Positions 49,112-61,170 of a stretch of DNA of 64,000 nt are shown one piece after another (within the stretch, counting starts at the first letter, position 1; every line of letters starts with the position of its first letter). The DNA lies in assembly GCA_003254905.1 (NCBI GenBank), contig QANU01047381.1, forward strand, positions 573,144-637,143, in the 5' to 3' direction. Source of the DNA: Nissolia schottii (lineage: Eukaryota; Streptophyta; Magnoliopsida; Fabales; Fabaceae). The position numbers and the translations under genes were made by a program. The notes below the pieces were generated by a model, which was given only the letters and a program-made list of their open reading frames with translations, made no database searches and had not been told where the DNA came from.

Positions 49112-51550
49112 ATAGGTGGCTTTAATTAATGTCCACTAAATCTTAGTTTATCAAGGAGTATTAGCAACAATAGCACGGTAACCACTAAATAATTGTCCCT
49201 AAAAGCTATATGTGGCATAGTGAGTGAACTCTACCGTGGTGGTCAACACCCCCAACTGGCTCAAAGAGCAGGCGGTACTGGGGGCAGATCTAATTAAGAG
49301 AAGGGGTGGCATCCAAACAAATTACCAATAAACACAAGGGAGCCCTATCGGCTTAGAAGGAGGTGGTCGGCGAAATCTAATAGTGGCACAAGATATAAGA
49401 GAACCAGAAGAGAAACTAAAGTCTTTGATTGGGAGTCTTTTGTCATGGAAGGGAAATTTTGTATAGGTAGCATTGATGCCTAGGGCACAAACGCTAGAGG
49501 AGACGACCTTGACAAACAAGGAGGATCCATGAAGTACAGCTTGGTCGCCCACTTAGGGGTTGAATTGGAGCGAGTTACAGAGAAGTGAACCAAAATCGTT
49601 GTTGAGACTAGGCTCCCACACAAGGGCTTGAAGGACAAAGCACAACAGTGGCACAAGGACCCACAAGTGAGGACAAGGTAATGCAAACAATGGTCGCAGA
49701 GAAGCAGTGATCGCAATAAGACATTGCCTGAAATGGGCACTGGGAGATTGTAGTGGTGGCACAAAAAACACTAGAACATGGCACTAAGATTCCGCGTGAT
49801 GACAATACAAGGAAACCTTAGCACAACTTAAATATATTTGAGCAATACCACTTGAAGGAAAATGAGTTTTGACAGAAAAAATGAAATACAAGTAAAAAAA
49901 AATATAAAATTCTAATTAAAACTTAGCTAATCATACTGGTATGGCGGTATCACCATGCGATCAAATTCTCCCAACTCTATAATTTGCTTTTTGTTTTCAC
50001 TTTTTCATTTACAAAATCTTAAAAACAGAAAACAAAATATTAGTGTGATCTTTACCCCACTCGAATTGCATAGTCATGTTAGTGTGATCTTTATATAGAC
50101 TAATTGAAAAACTATTTTCACTTCTTCATTCATTTTAAAATCGATGATACATATAGAATCAAAATTATATTTTAACCTCTATTACTAGCTATGGCATGCT
50201 AATATTTCTTTATAATGTATGACTCATTGCACTAAAATATTTTTTTCAATAACTTCATTGCACGAAGTATGCTTGCAAATGATTAATTGTACATTGAAAA
50301 TAAAAGGCACTGCCAGCGAACAAATGGAATATGAACATGCTATGTTGGATCTACATTTGCTGTTTCATGATTAGGGACCAACTATAAATGAGTCAGGCAA
50401 TGCGGCGTAGGATATAAACATGAAATCGAATGCCAACAAAATTAATGAAGAATAATGCTATTGATTAAACTGTTGGACGAAATATATAATATATGTAAGT
50501 ACGATTTGTTGCTGGTAAAGTTATGAATAATTGACTTGATCTGACTCACCAAACTATAGACAATAGCACAAAATTTTGTTTGAATTCGCTTTGTTTCACC
50601 CTAAAAATAGCACTGTGCCAGCTTACTTTCTAAGTTGCCACCTTTTAAAATTAACTTGAGATGTAGAAACCTATCGAATGAGATACTATATATTAATTTT
50701 TCAACATTTTGTCCCGATCATTTTCTTGTAAATTATCAGCTCTTATGAAGGTGTAAGGGTCCATGGTGTTAATTAGAGAGTGGCATAAGTGTGATCATAA
50801 CGGGTATTATTATAAGCCAACAAAGTTGGTTTTGAATGCTCTCAAAAAATATATTTATAAACTACACATTACCTTACACGTTTACTTAATTTAAATTGGG
50901 ATTAAAATAGTTTTTGTTTGACTTAGAAAACTATAAGATTCATCGATCTTTTAACCACAATTACTTCTTTAAATTTAAACTTGTATTCTTGTGCTTTTAC
51001 GTTTGTCTCCTCAAAACACAACCTCCAACCCCAAATAGTATATACAGATAGGGAAAATCATTTTTTTTATTTAATTAAATATTATCACATAAATAAAAAT
51101 AATTAAGTTTTTCACTTATTATTTAAAAAATCATATGTATATAATAATCTTGATTAAATAAAAATATAAATTTTTGGTACGCTACCATTAAACTCAAATG
51201 TTAAAATATGTTAAAAAGAGAGTTCAATTGAATTAAAAAAACACAGTCAAACTGCATGTGTTCTTCAAAACATTAGATTCCCCTCTGTTCATGCCCTCCA
51301 AAAAAACAAAAACCTTCCCCTCTAGATGGAGAATATTTTCCCCCACTTTAACCCTTAAATTTATTCAACCACTTTTGTTTTCATTCTCTTCAAATATTAA
51401 AAAAGAAAAACCAATCACCACTCTCAAAAAGCACATTATTTTATCCCTCAAAACCTACTCCTCTAGCGAGAGAGAGAGACAAACAGTACTGTAAATGCAC
51501 ATGTAAAGAGGTATTACACGAGGAAAAAAGTAAATCACAGAAGGACCACT

Positions 51551-51920
51551 AGGATAGTGTTTGGTGGGGCGAAAAATGAAAAAAAGAGAAAAAAAAATTA
51601 ATTTCTCTTATTTAAATGTAAAAAGAGAGTCAAATAAAAGGATGACTAGTATAAAAAGACATGAGACACCTATCCATTTTTTTCCTCCGTTATATAGATG
51701 AAAAATGGAAGAAAATGATAATTTTATTATTAATTTTTATAGTATCTCTACTAATTTATAATTAAAATAAATTTTTATAATAATTTAAGAATAAAATTAT
51801 TATTTAACATTATTGATCTTCTATTTTCTTTTCTCTCATTTTTGTTTCATGTAAACACACTTATAAAAAATATAACTTCATCCATCTTCTCTCCTCTCAA
51901 TCTCTTTCAAACACCCTAAA
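51551..51920. mobile_element. Possible MITE in DUF26 gene upstream region
   Basis: Left end TAGTGTTTGGTGGG and right end, in complement, TAGGGTGTTTGAAAG are similar, with AT-rich, non-coding DNA between. GTGTTTGG ends are common in hAT-like MITEs. No clear target duplication. Confidence 0.4.
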
Positions 51921-52261
51921 TCAAGAACTCCCATTAGAGTCACCCAAACCATATAGAGATAAGAAAAGAACCCCACATCCTCTTCCCTCCTCATACAGCT
52001 AAAAAAAAAACAGTAAAAAAAAAAGAAGAAGAGAAAAATCCAAGCATCAACCAGACAACCACAACCCTTGATTCTTTTCCTTAATCAGAACCCCCTCTAT
52101 GAATCTGATAGATAGCACCACCACAACAACAAAAGACCCTTCCTTTGAACACCCTTTTCTCCCCAAAAAAACAAAAATCCATGCTTTGATTTGATCCCAT
52201 CCCCTCTTCCTTCTCTACAACTCAACCCTCACACAGAAAGAACGCAACACACAAACCCCAA

Positions 52262-53639
52262 ATGGGTTTTCCCAGAAAGTCCCTCTTCCTTCTCCTCTTC
52301 CTCCTCCTCTTCACAAACCTCACTTCCTCTGCCTCAGACTTCACCGCCATGGTCTACAAGGGCTGCTCCAAAGACCTCTTCACAGATCCAAATGGGGCAT
52401 ACTCACAGGCACTCTCATCCCTCTTTGGCAACTTGGTCTCCCAATCCACCAAAGTGAAGTTCTTTAAGTCCACCACATCCTCCATCACAGGCCTCTTCCA
52501 ATGCAGGGGTGACCTCACCCCCTCTGACTGCTACAACTGTGTCAGCAGGCTCCCGGTCCTCTCTGATAAGCTCTGTGGCAAGACCACTGCTGCAAGGGTC
52601 CAGCTTTTGGGCTGCTACATGCTCTATGAGGTTGCTGGGTTCACCCAAATCTCAGGGATGCAGTTGCTCTACAAGAAATGTGAGAGAAAAATTGGTGGTG
52701 GAAATGGGTTTGAGGAGAAGAGGGGCACTGCATTTTCTGTTATGGAAAATGGGGTTGTGAGTGGGCATGGGTTCTATGCAACAAGCTACCAGGGGGTGTA
52801 TGTGGTGGGGCAGTGTGAGGGTGATGTTGGAGATTCAGATTGTGGGGAGTGTGTGAAGAGTGCTGTCCAGAGAGCTGAGGTTGAGTGTGGTGGATCTGTC
52901 TCAGGGCAGGTCTATTTGCATAAGTGCTTCATTGGTTATAGCTATTACCCTAATGGGTTTCCTAAGGGACACCCTTCGTATGCATCTTCATCATCTTCAT
53001 CTTCTTCTTCGTCTTCAGGTAATGGAAACCAAAGAGATGATGATAATGACATGAAATTTTTGGGAGGAGAGGCATCAGAAAGTGTCAATTTTTTTTGATA
53101 AGTCTGTTTTTGTTTGTGTTCCTTTCCTTGTCTCTTTCACATGCACAGATCTCAATTTTTTGTGATTCCATTTCCTTAAATTGTCCCTATGCCTTAAGCC
53201 ATTGTGCTGCTAGTTTGCTCAATATTGATCTTATTTTGGTTCTGATTATCAATTTTTGTGATTCCATTCCCTAATTGTCACTATGCTCTATGCAATGGTG
53301 ATGTTAGTTTGCTCATTATCTTATTTTGATTGATTATTTAGTGATGTGTGTGGCCAATTGATGCAAATGGCAGGGCAAAATACAGGGAAGACAGTGGCTA
53401 TAATATTGGGAGGTGCAGCTGGGGTGGCTTTTCTGGTTATATTGTTGCTATTTGCTAGGAGTTTGATCAAGAAACATGATGGTAGGTGTTATATTATATA
53501 TATATATGCTTGCTATATTTGCTAGGAGTTTTGATGAAGCAGCACAGTTTATACTTTATGGTATCTTATAATCGTGCTAAATTCTATGTTCTGATTATGT
53601 GATTTTGGAATATACTTTTCTTCTTGCACAGATTATTGA
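52262..53639 (+). CDS. DUF26 membrane protein, plasmodesmata-located (PDLP) type
   Basis: Three exons, 52262-53018, 53374-53481 and 53632-53639, join (phase 1 at both junctions) to 290 residues. A signal peptide covers about residues 1-24 (MGFPRKSLFLLLFLLLF). Two extracellular DUF26 (Gnk2-like) domains follow, each with the C-x8-C-x2-C core: CRGDLTPSDCYNC and CEGDVGDSDCGEC. A Ser-rich linker leads to a single transmembrane helix encoded by exon 2 (VAIILGGAAGVAFLVILLLF) and a short cytosolic tail ending KKHDDY. No kinase domain is present, so it is not a cysteine-rich receptor kinase; length and tail match PDLPs, which sit at plasmodesmata and affect callose and cell-to-cell traffic. The last exon has only the final codons. 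Start chosen for the signal peptide. Confidence 0.93.
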
Positions 53640-54275
53640 CTGGTGGAAGATGGTTGGCTGAGGAGGAATAATTCTTCTTGAGGTGGATTGTTTTCTAGAT
53701 ACATAGACAGCTTTTTGGATGGAAAGTTTTCTGGTAAATAGAGTTAGCTGATAGAGAAAAGAATCTTGGATGGTTCAATGTGGGGGCTACTACTCCTAGT
53801 TGTTGTAGTTAAGTTAGGTAAGGAGATTTTGTTGTGAAAGAACAGTATAATCAGCTCATCAAAGTGAGCAATTTTTTTACATTATAAGGGAGAGAAAAAA
53901 AGAATTACCTAGAGGAATGAATGTTTTTTCATCCTGAATGGATGATAATGTTGTGCCTCCCTCCTCCCCCTCCTTTAGCCATGTGGCTAGCTCTCTTTTT
54001 TCCCCCTCCGTCTTCTCCATACTATTGAGACTCCATTTTCTTCACTGACTTTAACTTTTTTAAAGGTGGCAAGTTGCCCCACCCTCACTCTTCCCCTCCA
54101 ATCATACACATATATTTTGGTATTTGTGTTTCTTGATTCGGGTAAGATAATGACACATACATAACTTCAAGTCAATGTTTATAAACTAAACATTTTATTA
54201 GATTACCGAGGGGAGAGGAAAAAAGGTGGCACAATAAACTGAAAAAGTCTGTTATATAAGAAATGAGTCCTGCTC

Positions 54276-54485
54276 CGCTTACACAAAAAATATATACATC
54301 ATACATATACCCTATACTTATATACATAAAGTTTGTGTTTTAATGATTGTAATGTTTGTGCACTTAATTAAGTATAATAAGGAATATCATGTATAAGTTT
54401 GTAATGTTTGTGTGCTCATGAGAATAAAGTTTGTGCATTATTAATGATGTATGTATGAGTGTATAAAATTGGGTGCACATGTAAT
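54276..54485. mobile_element. MITE-like element, family copy 3 (inverted)
   Basis: In complement this matches copies at 1523-1736 and 20332-20541 along its length: start GTGCACCCAATTTTATAC, TTAATAATGCACAAAC, TTAATTAAGTGCACAAAC, end near ATGTATGATGTATA. Distal sequence has no obvious target duplication. Confidence 0.65.
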
Positions 54486-55089
54486 ATTTTTAATAAGAAA
54501 TATAGAGATAGAGTTAGGATTATTTTTGGCCATATTCACAATCAAATTAGTAAAGTCTAAAGCTAAGTGAAACGTATTTCTAATCAAATTAATGGGCTTG
54601 ATTTTATCGTGAAAGTGTATAAATATAACATGCTAGATTTTTCTGTCTATTATTAGAAAGTGAATCTAATATTTGGGTGTAGATAAATTTGTGCACTTAA
54701 GTAGTGTTCTTTTTCAAGAATCGATCTAAGATTCTTTTTTTTGGGCTGTATTTAACCTCTACCCCTATCCCTTTGTTATATGGCGTAGTTAGGGTTGGCA
54801 TGTCTCGTTTAAAATAAATAAACAAGAAAAGCATTGGCATGTGTCTTAGTAGTTCATTGTTCCAACTTATACTTTCATATACTTCTTTCTTTCTCTACAA
54901 TCCGACATGGATGGTGGTAAACTTGTGCCATACACATGACAATTTCTGTATATGAAGTCACATTAAAACATAAAATTGTATATAAAGATACAAGGAGAGG
55001 ATAAGTGGCTACATTATAAAATTAAGGTACATCACAAGACTCAAAAGTCCAAGTGTTCTTGGCTTATAACATGCAAACTATATTTCAAT

Positions 55090-55091
<2 letters not shown>

Positions 55092-55130
<39 letters not shown>
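55092..55130. repeat. TA microsatellite
   Basis: About 19 uninterrupted TA dinucleotides. Confidence 0.9.
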
Positions 55131-55132
<2 letters not shown>

Positions 55133-56736
55133 CTTCTGTTTAAATTATGATGTATGACCAAATTATGTTAATATGTAACTAAATGTGATTTAGTCAAATG
55201 TACTGAATTTAAACTCAATTAATCCCATTCAAATTACAGAACTGAGTGTGCAAAGCAAATCAAAATATCCTATAACTTTGTTTTTGGAAAACCTCAATTT
55301 CGTCCTTATTCTCACCTCGATCAATTTCATCTCTAACAAAAAAAAAATTCCAGCCAAATCATCATTGCATACTACAAAAGTCGGTCACGTTAGTTCTTCT
55401 ATCATTTTCTTATTGGTGACTGCTGATATGGTACATATGTATGAAAAAATTTCGGCTAAAATTGTCTCTACAACATTCAAAAGTCAGTCACTTTAGTTTT
55501 TTAGTTATGTGTCACATTAACTGTCATTGTTAAAAAAAAATGACAAAGAGATTAACTTGATTGATTTTTGTCTTTTGGATAGACAATTTTGACCGAAAAT
55601 TTTTATTAAAGACAAAGTTCACCGAAATGAGAATTTACAAAGACAAAATTGGAGGGTTTTCCATAATTTATTTTTACTAAAAAACTTATTTACATCCTAT
55701 CAATTGAATGAAGTTTCATTGGCATACTCTAACATTAACAAACAAACTATTGAAGAATGAGTAGTTTTTGGGGCTCCCACCAACGTGGTTCAAAATGGTC
55801 AGGGCTTTAAGTTGGGCTTGCCTCAAGTTAAATAGGAGTGATCTAACTTTGGTCAAATCCTGACACCATCTGACCTCGTCGGATCAAACCTAATTCCTGT
55901 CCCCAGTGTTTAGTGATTCAATGAAAAGAAGACAAATTTCCACCAACTCATGCGCAACTTGTTTTCTTTAAGTACTTTATTTTAAATTGTATTCAAATAC
56001 TTGTTTTTTTTTATAAAAAATATTTTAATTTAAAGTCAATCCAAACTTACCATGGTTTGAGCAGGTGTTTTATTTGGAAACACATTCATTCATCTATTAC
56101 ATAGGCTATCCTACTTGTTAATCGGAATATGAGGAATATTTTTGTATACAATATAGTATAACCGGTCTTCCATCTCAACTGATACCATAAGAATGATTCA
56201 ATTCTTGTTTGTGTACCCTCAGAAGACTGCATATTAAAGAAGCCATATGTTGATTGAGATGTATTCTAGGAGTAATGATCTCACTTTTCATTCAAAGACT
56301 AGCTAAATCTTCTCTAACAGTTACAGTTGAGTGAGCGCTTTGGGCTATCCTGCACATTGATGAGGACTGAGGCAGAAGCCAATAACATGGGTAACAAATT
56401 TTGTTCATTCTCATTTCAAAATAGCTTTGGTGTTCATGCTGCTTAGGCCTTTGAATTGAGCTGGGCACTGCCTCCTTTGCTCCTCCCACTCCAACGCCCA
56501 CCTCCAACCAACGCTTCCTCCATTCCCACCACTCCAATTAGCGAGAGGATGAGGCTTGGCACCAGGCATATTGAATAAGTGATGATTGTTGTGCCTGATG
56601 CTGTACTTGAAACAAAAGCCGAAAATAAAAATAAATAGAAACTGAAGTAACAATGAACTCAACAAATTTCCATCCTGGAGAGTGCAGAAACAAGCTGAAG
56701 TTCATCAAAATCCTTTACAATAAGCTTTGGCATGTC

Positions 56737-56878
56737 CTGTAAACACTAGTGACATAATAGCATGATGCACCACTGAAATTGTAACCAAAGATCAGGTATA
56801 ATAAATTTAACGAAAGCAAATCGAGAAGGGCATCCAAAAGAAAAAGAGTAAGAGATGGAAAAGATATATTCATATTAC
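56737..56878 (-). other. Candidate 3'-UTR intron of the PPR gene
   Basis: On the minus strand a donor CAACG|GTAATATG (GT at 56878-56877) and an acceptor TGTTTACAG|GACATG (exon resumes at 56736) define a 142-nt intron beginning 160 bases past the PPR stop. It may be a spliced 3' UTR, common in DYW genes, or belong to an overlapping transcript. Confidence 0.4.
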
Positions 56879-57038
56879 CGTTGATCATCCATTTGGAGAT
56901 CATTTTGGGGCCATTATCAGTCTCACATTTGAATTCCTGATTGAAAAGGCCCGCTCCACTTCATAGATTCTAAAATCCGTTTGACCACCTTTGACATTAA
57001 AACTCTTGATGATGATAATCAAATAAGAGAGCCTCTTG

Positions 57039-59408
57039 CTACCAGTAGTTGCCACAAGAACATTCACCGTGTTTAAAATGGTGAAACCTCTTCCTATCTC
57101 TCACAACTATCTCTCGCCCCACCACTCTGGAAATAAACTTGAATGCATTATGGCAGTCCCCACATATCCTCAAATTCTTGAAAACACGAACTGGAGCTCC
57201 CAAAGGAAGTTTCATAATTCCATAAACAACAGCAAGCTTTTCGCTGTGGGTGGACAAGGCGTATTCTTTATGCTCAGATTCCATATCATGTAACACAAAC
57301 TTTGTATCAGGAACATAACCCAGTTTCCTCATTTCAATTACCAGTTGCTCCAGATATCTGTACACTGCAAGCACCTCAGGATGTACAGTATCATCAACCA
57401 AAAAGACATGGACCATGTTATCAACCTCAATCCAACTACAACCAGGTTCCTTTTTTACCCCTCGTTCCTTCATCAATTGCCTCACCCTGGCCACTTCATC
57501 CCACTGACCTATAGTGGCATGCATATTGGACAGGATTATGTAGGTTCCATCATGCTGTGGCATAAGCGCAAAGAGCCGTTCAGCAGTTTGAATTCCTAAT
57601 TCAATGTTCCCATGAAGCCGGCAACCAGAAAGAAGAGCCTCCCAAATTGGTGCACCAGGCTCAAAAGGCATCGAATCAGTTACATTCTTTGCTTCTGAGA
57701 ACATACCAGCACGGCATAATAAATCAATCAAACGAGTATAATGATCCTCTCCTGGAGTTATTCCATAAGACGTAAGCATTGTGTCAAAATAATGGCGTCC
57801 TTCTTTGACCAAGCCTGCATGGCTACAAGCAGAAAGAATAGTGAGAAAAGTTATCCTATCAGGTAATATTTCTTCCTTTAACATCTGTTCATAAAGTTGA
57901 ATGGCTTCGACACCGCGTCCATGTTGTGCAAGAGCAGCAATCATGGCATTCCAAGATACTGAATCGACGTATGGCATTGTGAGGAACACAGTATATGCAA
58001 ATTCAACAAGACCGCATCTTGCATACATCGTAATCAATGCATTGCTGGCCGAGAGGCTTGAGTCATGTCCTAAACGAAGTAGCTGAGAATGGAGCTGTTG
58101 TCCATTGTCTAATGATCCAAGAACAGCACAAGCCGTAACTGCTCCAGCATATGCGTAATCACATGGTTCTAGTCCCTCGAACTTCATCTGGTTGAACAGC
58201 TTCAAACTTTCTTCTCCAAAACCATTTTGTGCTAAGCCCGATATCATCACTGTCCATGTCAGGTGGCTCCTCTCTGGCATCTCCCTGAAAATGGAGTTTG
58301 CTTCCTCAATGCGCCGAGCATTGACATACGCAGACAAAATCGCATTCCATGAAACAAGATCTTTTACAGGCATCTTGTTGAAAATTTCCCGTGCCTCAGG
58401 CAGTTTACCACATTTAGTGTAGAATGTAATCAAAGCATTATTTACAGACAAAGTAAAATGTTCCGAAGGTTGCAGCTCTGTTCTGAGAACGTAAGCATGC
58501 ACCTGTCTTCCACACTTGAACAGTCCAGCAGTAGAAGCAGCACTAATTACGCTAGTGTAAGCATACTCATCCAACTTAATTCCCAAGGACTGCATTTTCC
58601 TGAACAATTCAAAAGCTTCATCATAAAACCCGTGCTGCACATAACCAGAAACCATGGCATTCCAAGCAACAACCATCTTCCCAGTCATCCCATCAAGAAC
58701 CTTGCGTGCTGCGCCGAGATCATCATTCCTCACATATCCAGCAATGATCGTGGTCCACGACAATTCATCCCTCTCCGGCATCTCATCAAAAACCCTCCGA
58801 GCAGCAGCCATCACCGACGAAGAGGACACCAGAGGGGAAGACGCGCAGTTCACGTAAGCACTCATCAAGGCATTCAAAACGGACGCCACGCGCCCCACTC
58901 CCCACTTGACCGCCTGACAATGCAGCTGCTGGCAATGCCTCTCCTCATCCGCAATCAGCGACAACGCGGCCATCACGCTCGAGAAAGTAAACGCGTCCGG
59001 AACAAACCCCACCACCCTCATTTCTTTAAAGACCCGAACAGCAGCATGACCATCACGATTGCGCGAAAACGCGGTTATCATAGCATTGTAACTAACACTG
59101 TCGCGAATGCTCAAAGGGGCAGCATAAAACACTTGCTTGGCGAGCCCTATGTCGCCCATTGAAGAGTAGGCCGCAACCAGAGTGGTTGTAGCAACAATGT
59201 CTGGTCTGGGAATTTTATCGAACAGTTGGCGGGCATAGGAGATATTTGAAGATTTGCAGTAGGCATCGATGAGACGGTTGAGGATGTAAGTGGATGGCCT
59301 GAAGCCAGAGGTAAGGATGTGGGAGTGGACGGCACGCGCGAGTGCTTGGGTGATGGGGGTGTGGTTGAGTTGGGCTAGGTAACGGTAGGCCAGTGTTGGA
59401 GCGTCCAT
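57039..59408 (-). CDS. PPR-DYW RNA-editing factor (At1g25360-like)
   Basis: Intronless, 789 residues. A run of P-L-S type pentatricopeptide repeats extends from about residue 35 to 590, with typical units such as ILNRLIDAYCKSSNISYARQ, VSYNAMITAFSRN and LSWTTIIAGYVRNDDLGAAR. E/E+ motifs follow (GCSWIEVDNMVHVFLVDDTV), then a DYW cytidine-deaminase-like domain. Its zinc-binding/catalytic HSE is at 721-723 and the CxxCH is at 749-753. The final tripeptide is NYW instead of DYW. Such proteins bind organelle RNA and direct C-to-U editing. The repeat order and N-terminal text match Arabidopsis At1g25360, so an orthologue is likely. The N-terminus could be an organelle targeting region; the compartment is not determined. 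The start is the first ATG of the frame. Confidence 0.95.
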   Translation of the reverse strand: MDAPTLAYRYLAQLNHTPITQALARAVHSHILTSGFRPSTYILNRLIDAYCKSSNISYARQLFDKIPRPDIVATTTLVAAYSSMGDIGLAKQVFYAAPLSIRDSVSYNAMITAFSRNRDGHAAVRVFKEMRVVGFVPDAFTFSSVMAALSLIADEERHCQQLHCQAVKWGVGRVASVLNALMSAYVNCASSPLVSSSSVMAAARRVFDEMPERDELSWTTIIAGYVRNDDLGAARKVLDGMTGKMVVAWNAMVSGYVQHGFYDEAFELFRKMQSLGIKLDEYAYTSVISAASTAGLFKCGRQVHAYVLRTELQPSEHFTLSVNNALITFYTKCGKLPEAREIFNKMPVKDLVSWNAILSAYVNARRIEEANSIFREMPERSHLTWTVMISGLAQNGFGEESLKLFNQMKFEGLEPCDYAYAGAVTACAVLGSLDNGQQLHSQLLRLGHDSSLSASNALITMYARCGLVEFAYTVFLTMPYVDSVSWNAMIAALAQHGRGVEAIQLYEQMLKEEILPDRITFLTILSACSHAGLVKEGRHYFDTMLTSYGITPGEDHYTRLIDLLCRAGMFSEAKNVTDSMPFEPGAPIWEALLSGCRLHGNIELGIQTAERLFALMPQHDGTYIILSNMHATIGQWDEVARVRQLMKERGVKKEPGCSWIEVDNMVHVFLVDDTVHPEVLAVYRYLEQLVIEMRKLGYVPDTKFVLHDMESEHKEYALSTHSEKLAVVYGIMKLPLGAPVRVFKNLRICGDCHNAFKFISRVVGREIVVRDRKRFHHFKHGECSCGNYW

Positions 59409-61170
59409 GTTGGAAGTGCAGTGATGATGAATGGAAGTTGTTTTGGCATAATTATAGGATTGTGTTGTGTGTTCTGAGTTTCTGTCTAACAGAGTGTTTG
59501 GAGGTGAACATGCATGTTCTATATTTTCATTTGATTCATACAGGTGGCTCTTGCTTCTGCGTCTTGCTTTTGTTCACCACCCTGGTCTGGTGGTGTGTTC
59601 TACCACTTCTTTTCAAAACATGTATTTTTAAGCTGGTGTTTAAAGTTGATTTTAAGAAAAGTTAAATGTGCTGCCTCCACCAACCGCAGCGGATCTGGTG
59701 TCTGCCGAGCATTCCAAAATCTTTCAGCACAGAGGATCCACCAATAGGCGTCTCCTCTGTCGAACAGTGGAAATTTCTCTTCTAATTTTTCTGTATTTTC
59801 TGAATTTTTTGGTGTTGAAGATGAGTTGTGTTTGCCACCATGGATGGTAGGCATGGTGGTCAATGAAAACACCATTTGTAACGATGTAAAATTGTAATGA
59901 AATGGATTATGGAATTGATAAGAATAATGGTGGTATTTTCTGCATTTGGAGTGTGTGAATTACAAATTAGAGATGGAAAACTAGAGAGAAGAATTCCTAA
60001 GAGAGAGGGGTTAGGATAACCTAAACCAAATTTTCCATACCCCTAATTCCCCTCTTCCCCCTTATTTATAATAAAATTGGCTTCACTAATTGGACCAATT
60101 TCTATTTGGGCCTTTATCAATATAAGTCCGTTACAGATATTTTCCCCCTAAAAATATATATATCACATTTTGATTTTGTTCACTGTAAAAGAAAATTATC
60201 GTCAGGTTTAACTAAGCATTTTTAAAAATGAACATAAAATTATTGTCAGAGAGAGTCACGCCTTTAATCACATCTCAAATATTTAAACATGATTATTTTA
60301 GTAGAGACGCACTTACAAATTTTTTCAAAAAAATCCTTAAAAGATAACGTTTTACATTCCGTTGGTTTATTTAGGGATTATATACACATTTTTTATACTA
60401 AACCTAAAGAACTGTATCTCAATTTATAAAATATATAATTTACATTATAAATTTAATTGTTATGTACTTGATAGTATAATTGTTAATATATAACAATTAA
60501 AACAAGGGTTTTAACTAATTCGAAGTTTGTAAATGGATTTTCAATATTTTTTTAGACTTAAATGTTTTACTAATGTTATTTTAAAATTAAATTCAATGTT
60601 TACATTAAAATTTTCTTTTATAAGATATTATAAGGTTCACATTCACCTATTACAAAGTTCGCATTCATATAATATATATATGAATGGAAATCTTGTGATA
60701 TATTATGAGAGAAACTTTATGTAAATATCAAATTTAATATTAAAATAACATCGGTCAACTATTGAAAAAAAACGCTGTCTACCAAAAAATGGTTAAAGTT
60801 TTGGTGCATGATCATTTCATCATAGGATATAATTAATTATTCACAGTAAAAAGAACCAAACAAGTCATTTTTTGTTGATGATAATGGAAAAGAACAGCAA
60901 GCAAGTCATTTCTGTTAATCTAACTCACAAATCACACGTCACCAGTGATCACTCCACTCCGTGTGGGAACATATCCAGTCCAAAAGAAGGAAACGTTGAC
61001 CACGTTTCAATTTGGGTGGCGCGTGCATACACTATTAGAATCTGATGCCAAATGTCGTGCCGGCAAACAAGGGCACGGTCTCAGTGGGTCCCACCATTCC
61101 CCACTAACAAGTGCCTCAACGCGGGAGAGGGAATCCCTTATTGCCATTGGAGTCTTTGATCTGACCACAA
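59409..61170. other. Intergenic between PPR gene and right-hand gene
   Basis: The first few hundred bases are the PPR gene's promoter side. A solo-LTR-like fragment lies at about 59880-60134. From 60150 to 60950 the DNA is AT-rich with nothing recognised. After 60950 base composition rises toward the next gene's promoter. Confidence 0.5.
59880..60134 (-). mobile_element. Probable solo LTR fragment
   Basis: On the minus strand it begins TGTAACGGACTTATATTG (60134 downward), has a TATA-like TTATAAATAAGG near 60066 and GA/CT-rich leader sequence after it. This is the order of a Ty1-copia-type LTR promoter. The other end and target duplication were not resolved. Confidence 0.4.

Larger units (their letters stand above)
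47321..49900 (+). mobile_element. CACTA (En/Spm) transposon end, interrupted
   Basis: Begins CACTACTACAAACAAG, the plant CACTA terminus, preceded by AGT. Subterminal copies of GCGGTCATT, TTTAGCGG and GCCGCTAAAG repeat in both orientations over the next 250 bases, as expected of transposase-binding subterminal repeats. Similar motifs resume after the LTR (CCACTAAA, GTCCACTAAATC). The right terminus was not found and no transposase is recognised, so it is a truncated or non-autonomous copy. The right limit is a guess. Confidence 0.6.
45660..52261. other. Intergenic region between TLD and DUF26 genes
   Basis: Opens with the upstream flank of the TLD gene. Around 46798-46900 a T-run followed by a TTCATTGATGATTCAAATGA-type stretch looks like the inverted tail of a LINE. 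A CACTA end with an inserted solo LTR fills 47321 to about 49900. From 50000 to 51500 AT-rich DNA without recognisable content; a possible MITE at 51551-51920 and pyrimidine-rich DNA lead to the DUF26 gene. Confidence 0.5.
53640..57038. other. Intergenic between convergent DUF26 and PPR genes
   Basis: 3' UTR of the DUF26 gene comes first. Then copy 3 of the MITE-like family (54276-54485), a TA microsatellite (55092-55130) and AT-rich DNA. From about 56290 to 57038, on the minus strand, lies the likely 3' UTR of the PPR gene, with a candidate intron at 56737-56878. Confidence 0.55.

Noticed and set aside
58458..59162. 234-codon plus-strand frame opposite the PPR gene
   Set aside because: It is antisense to the PPR-DYW coding sequence and has no protein-like features of its own.
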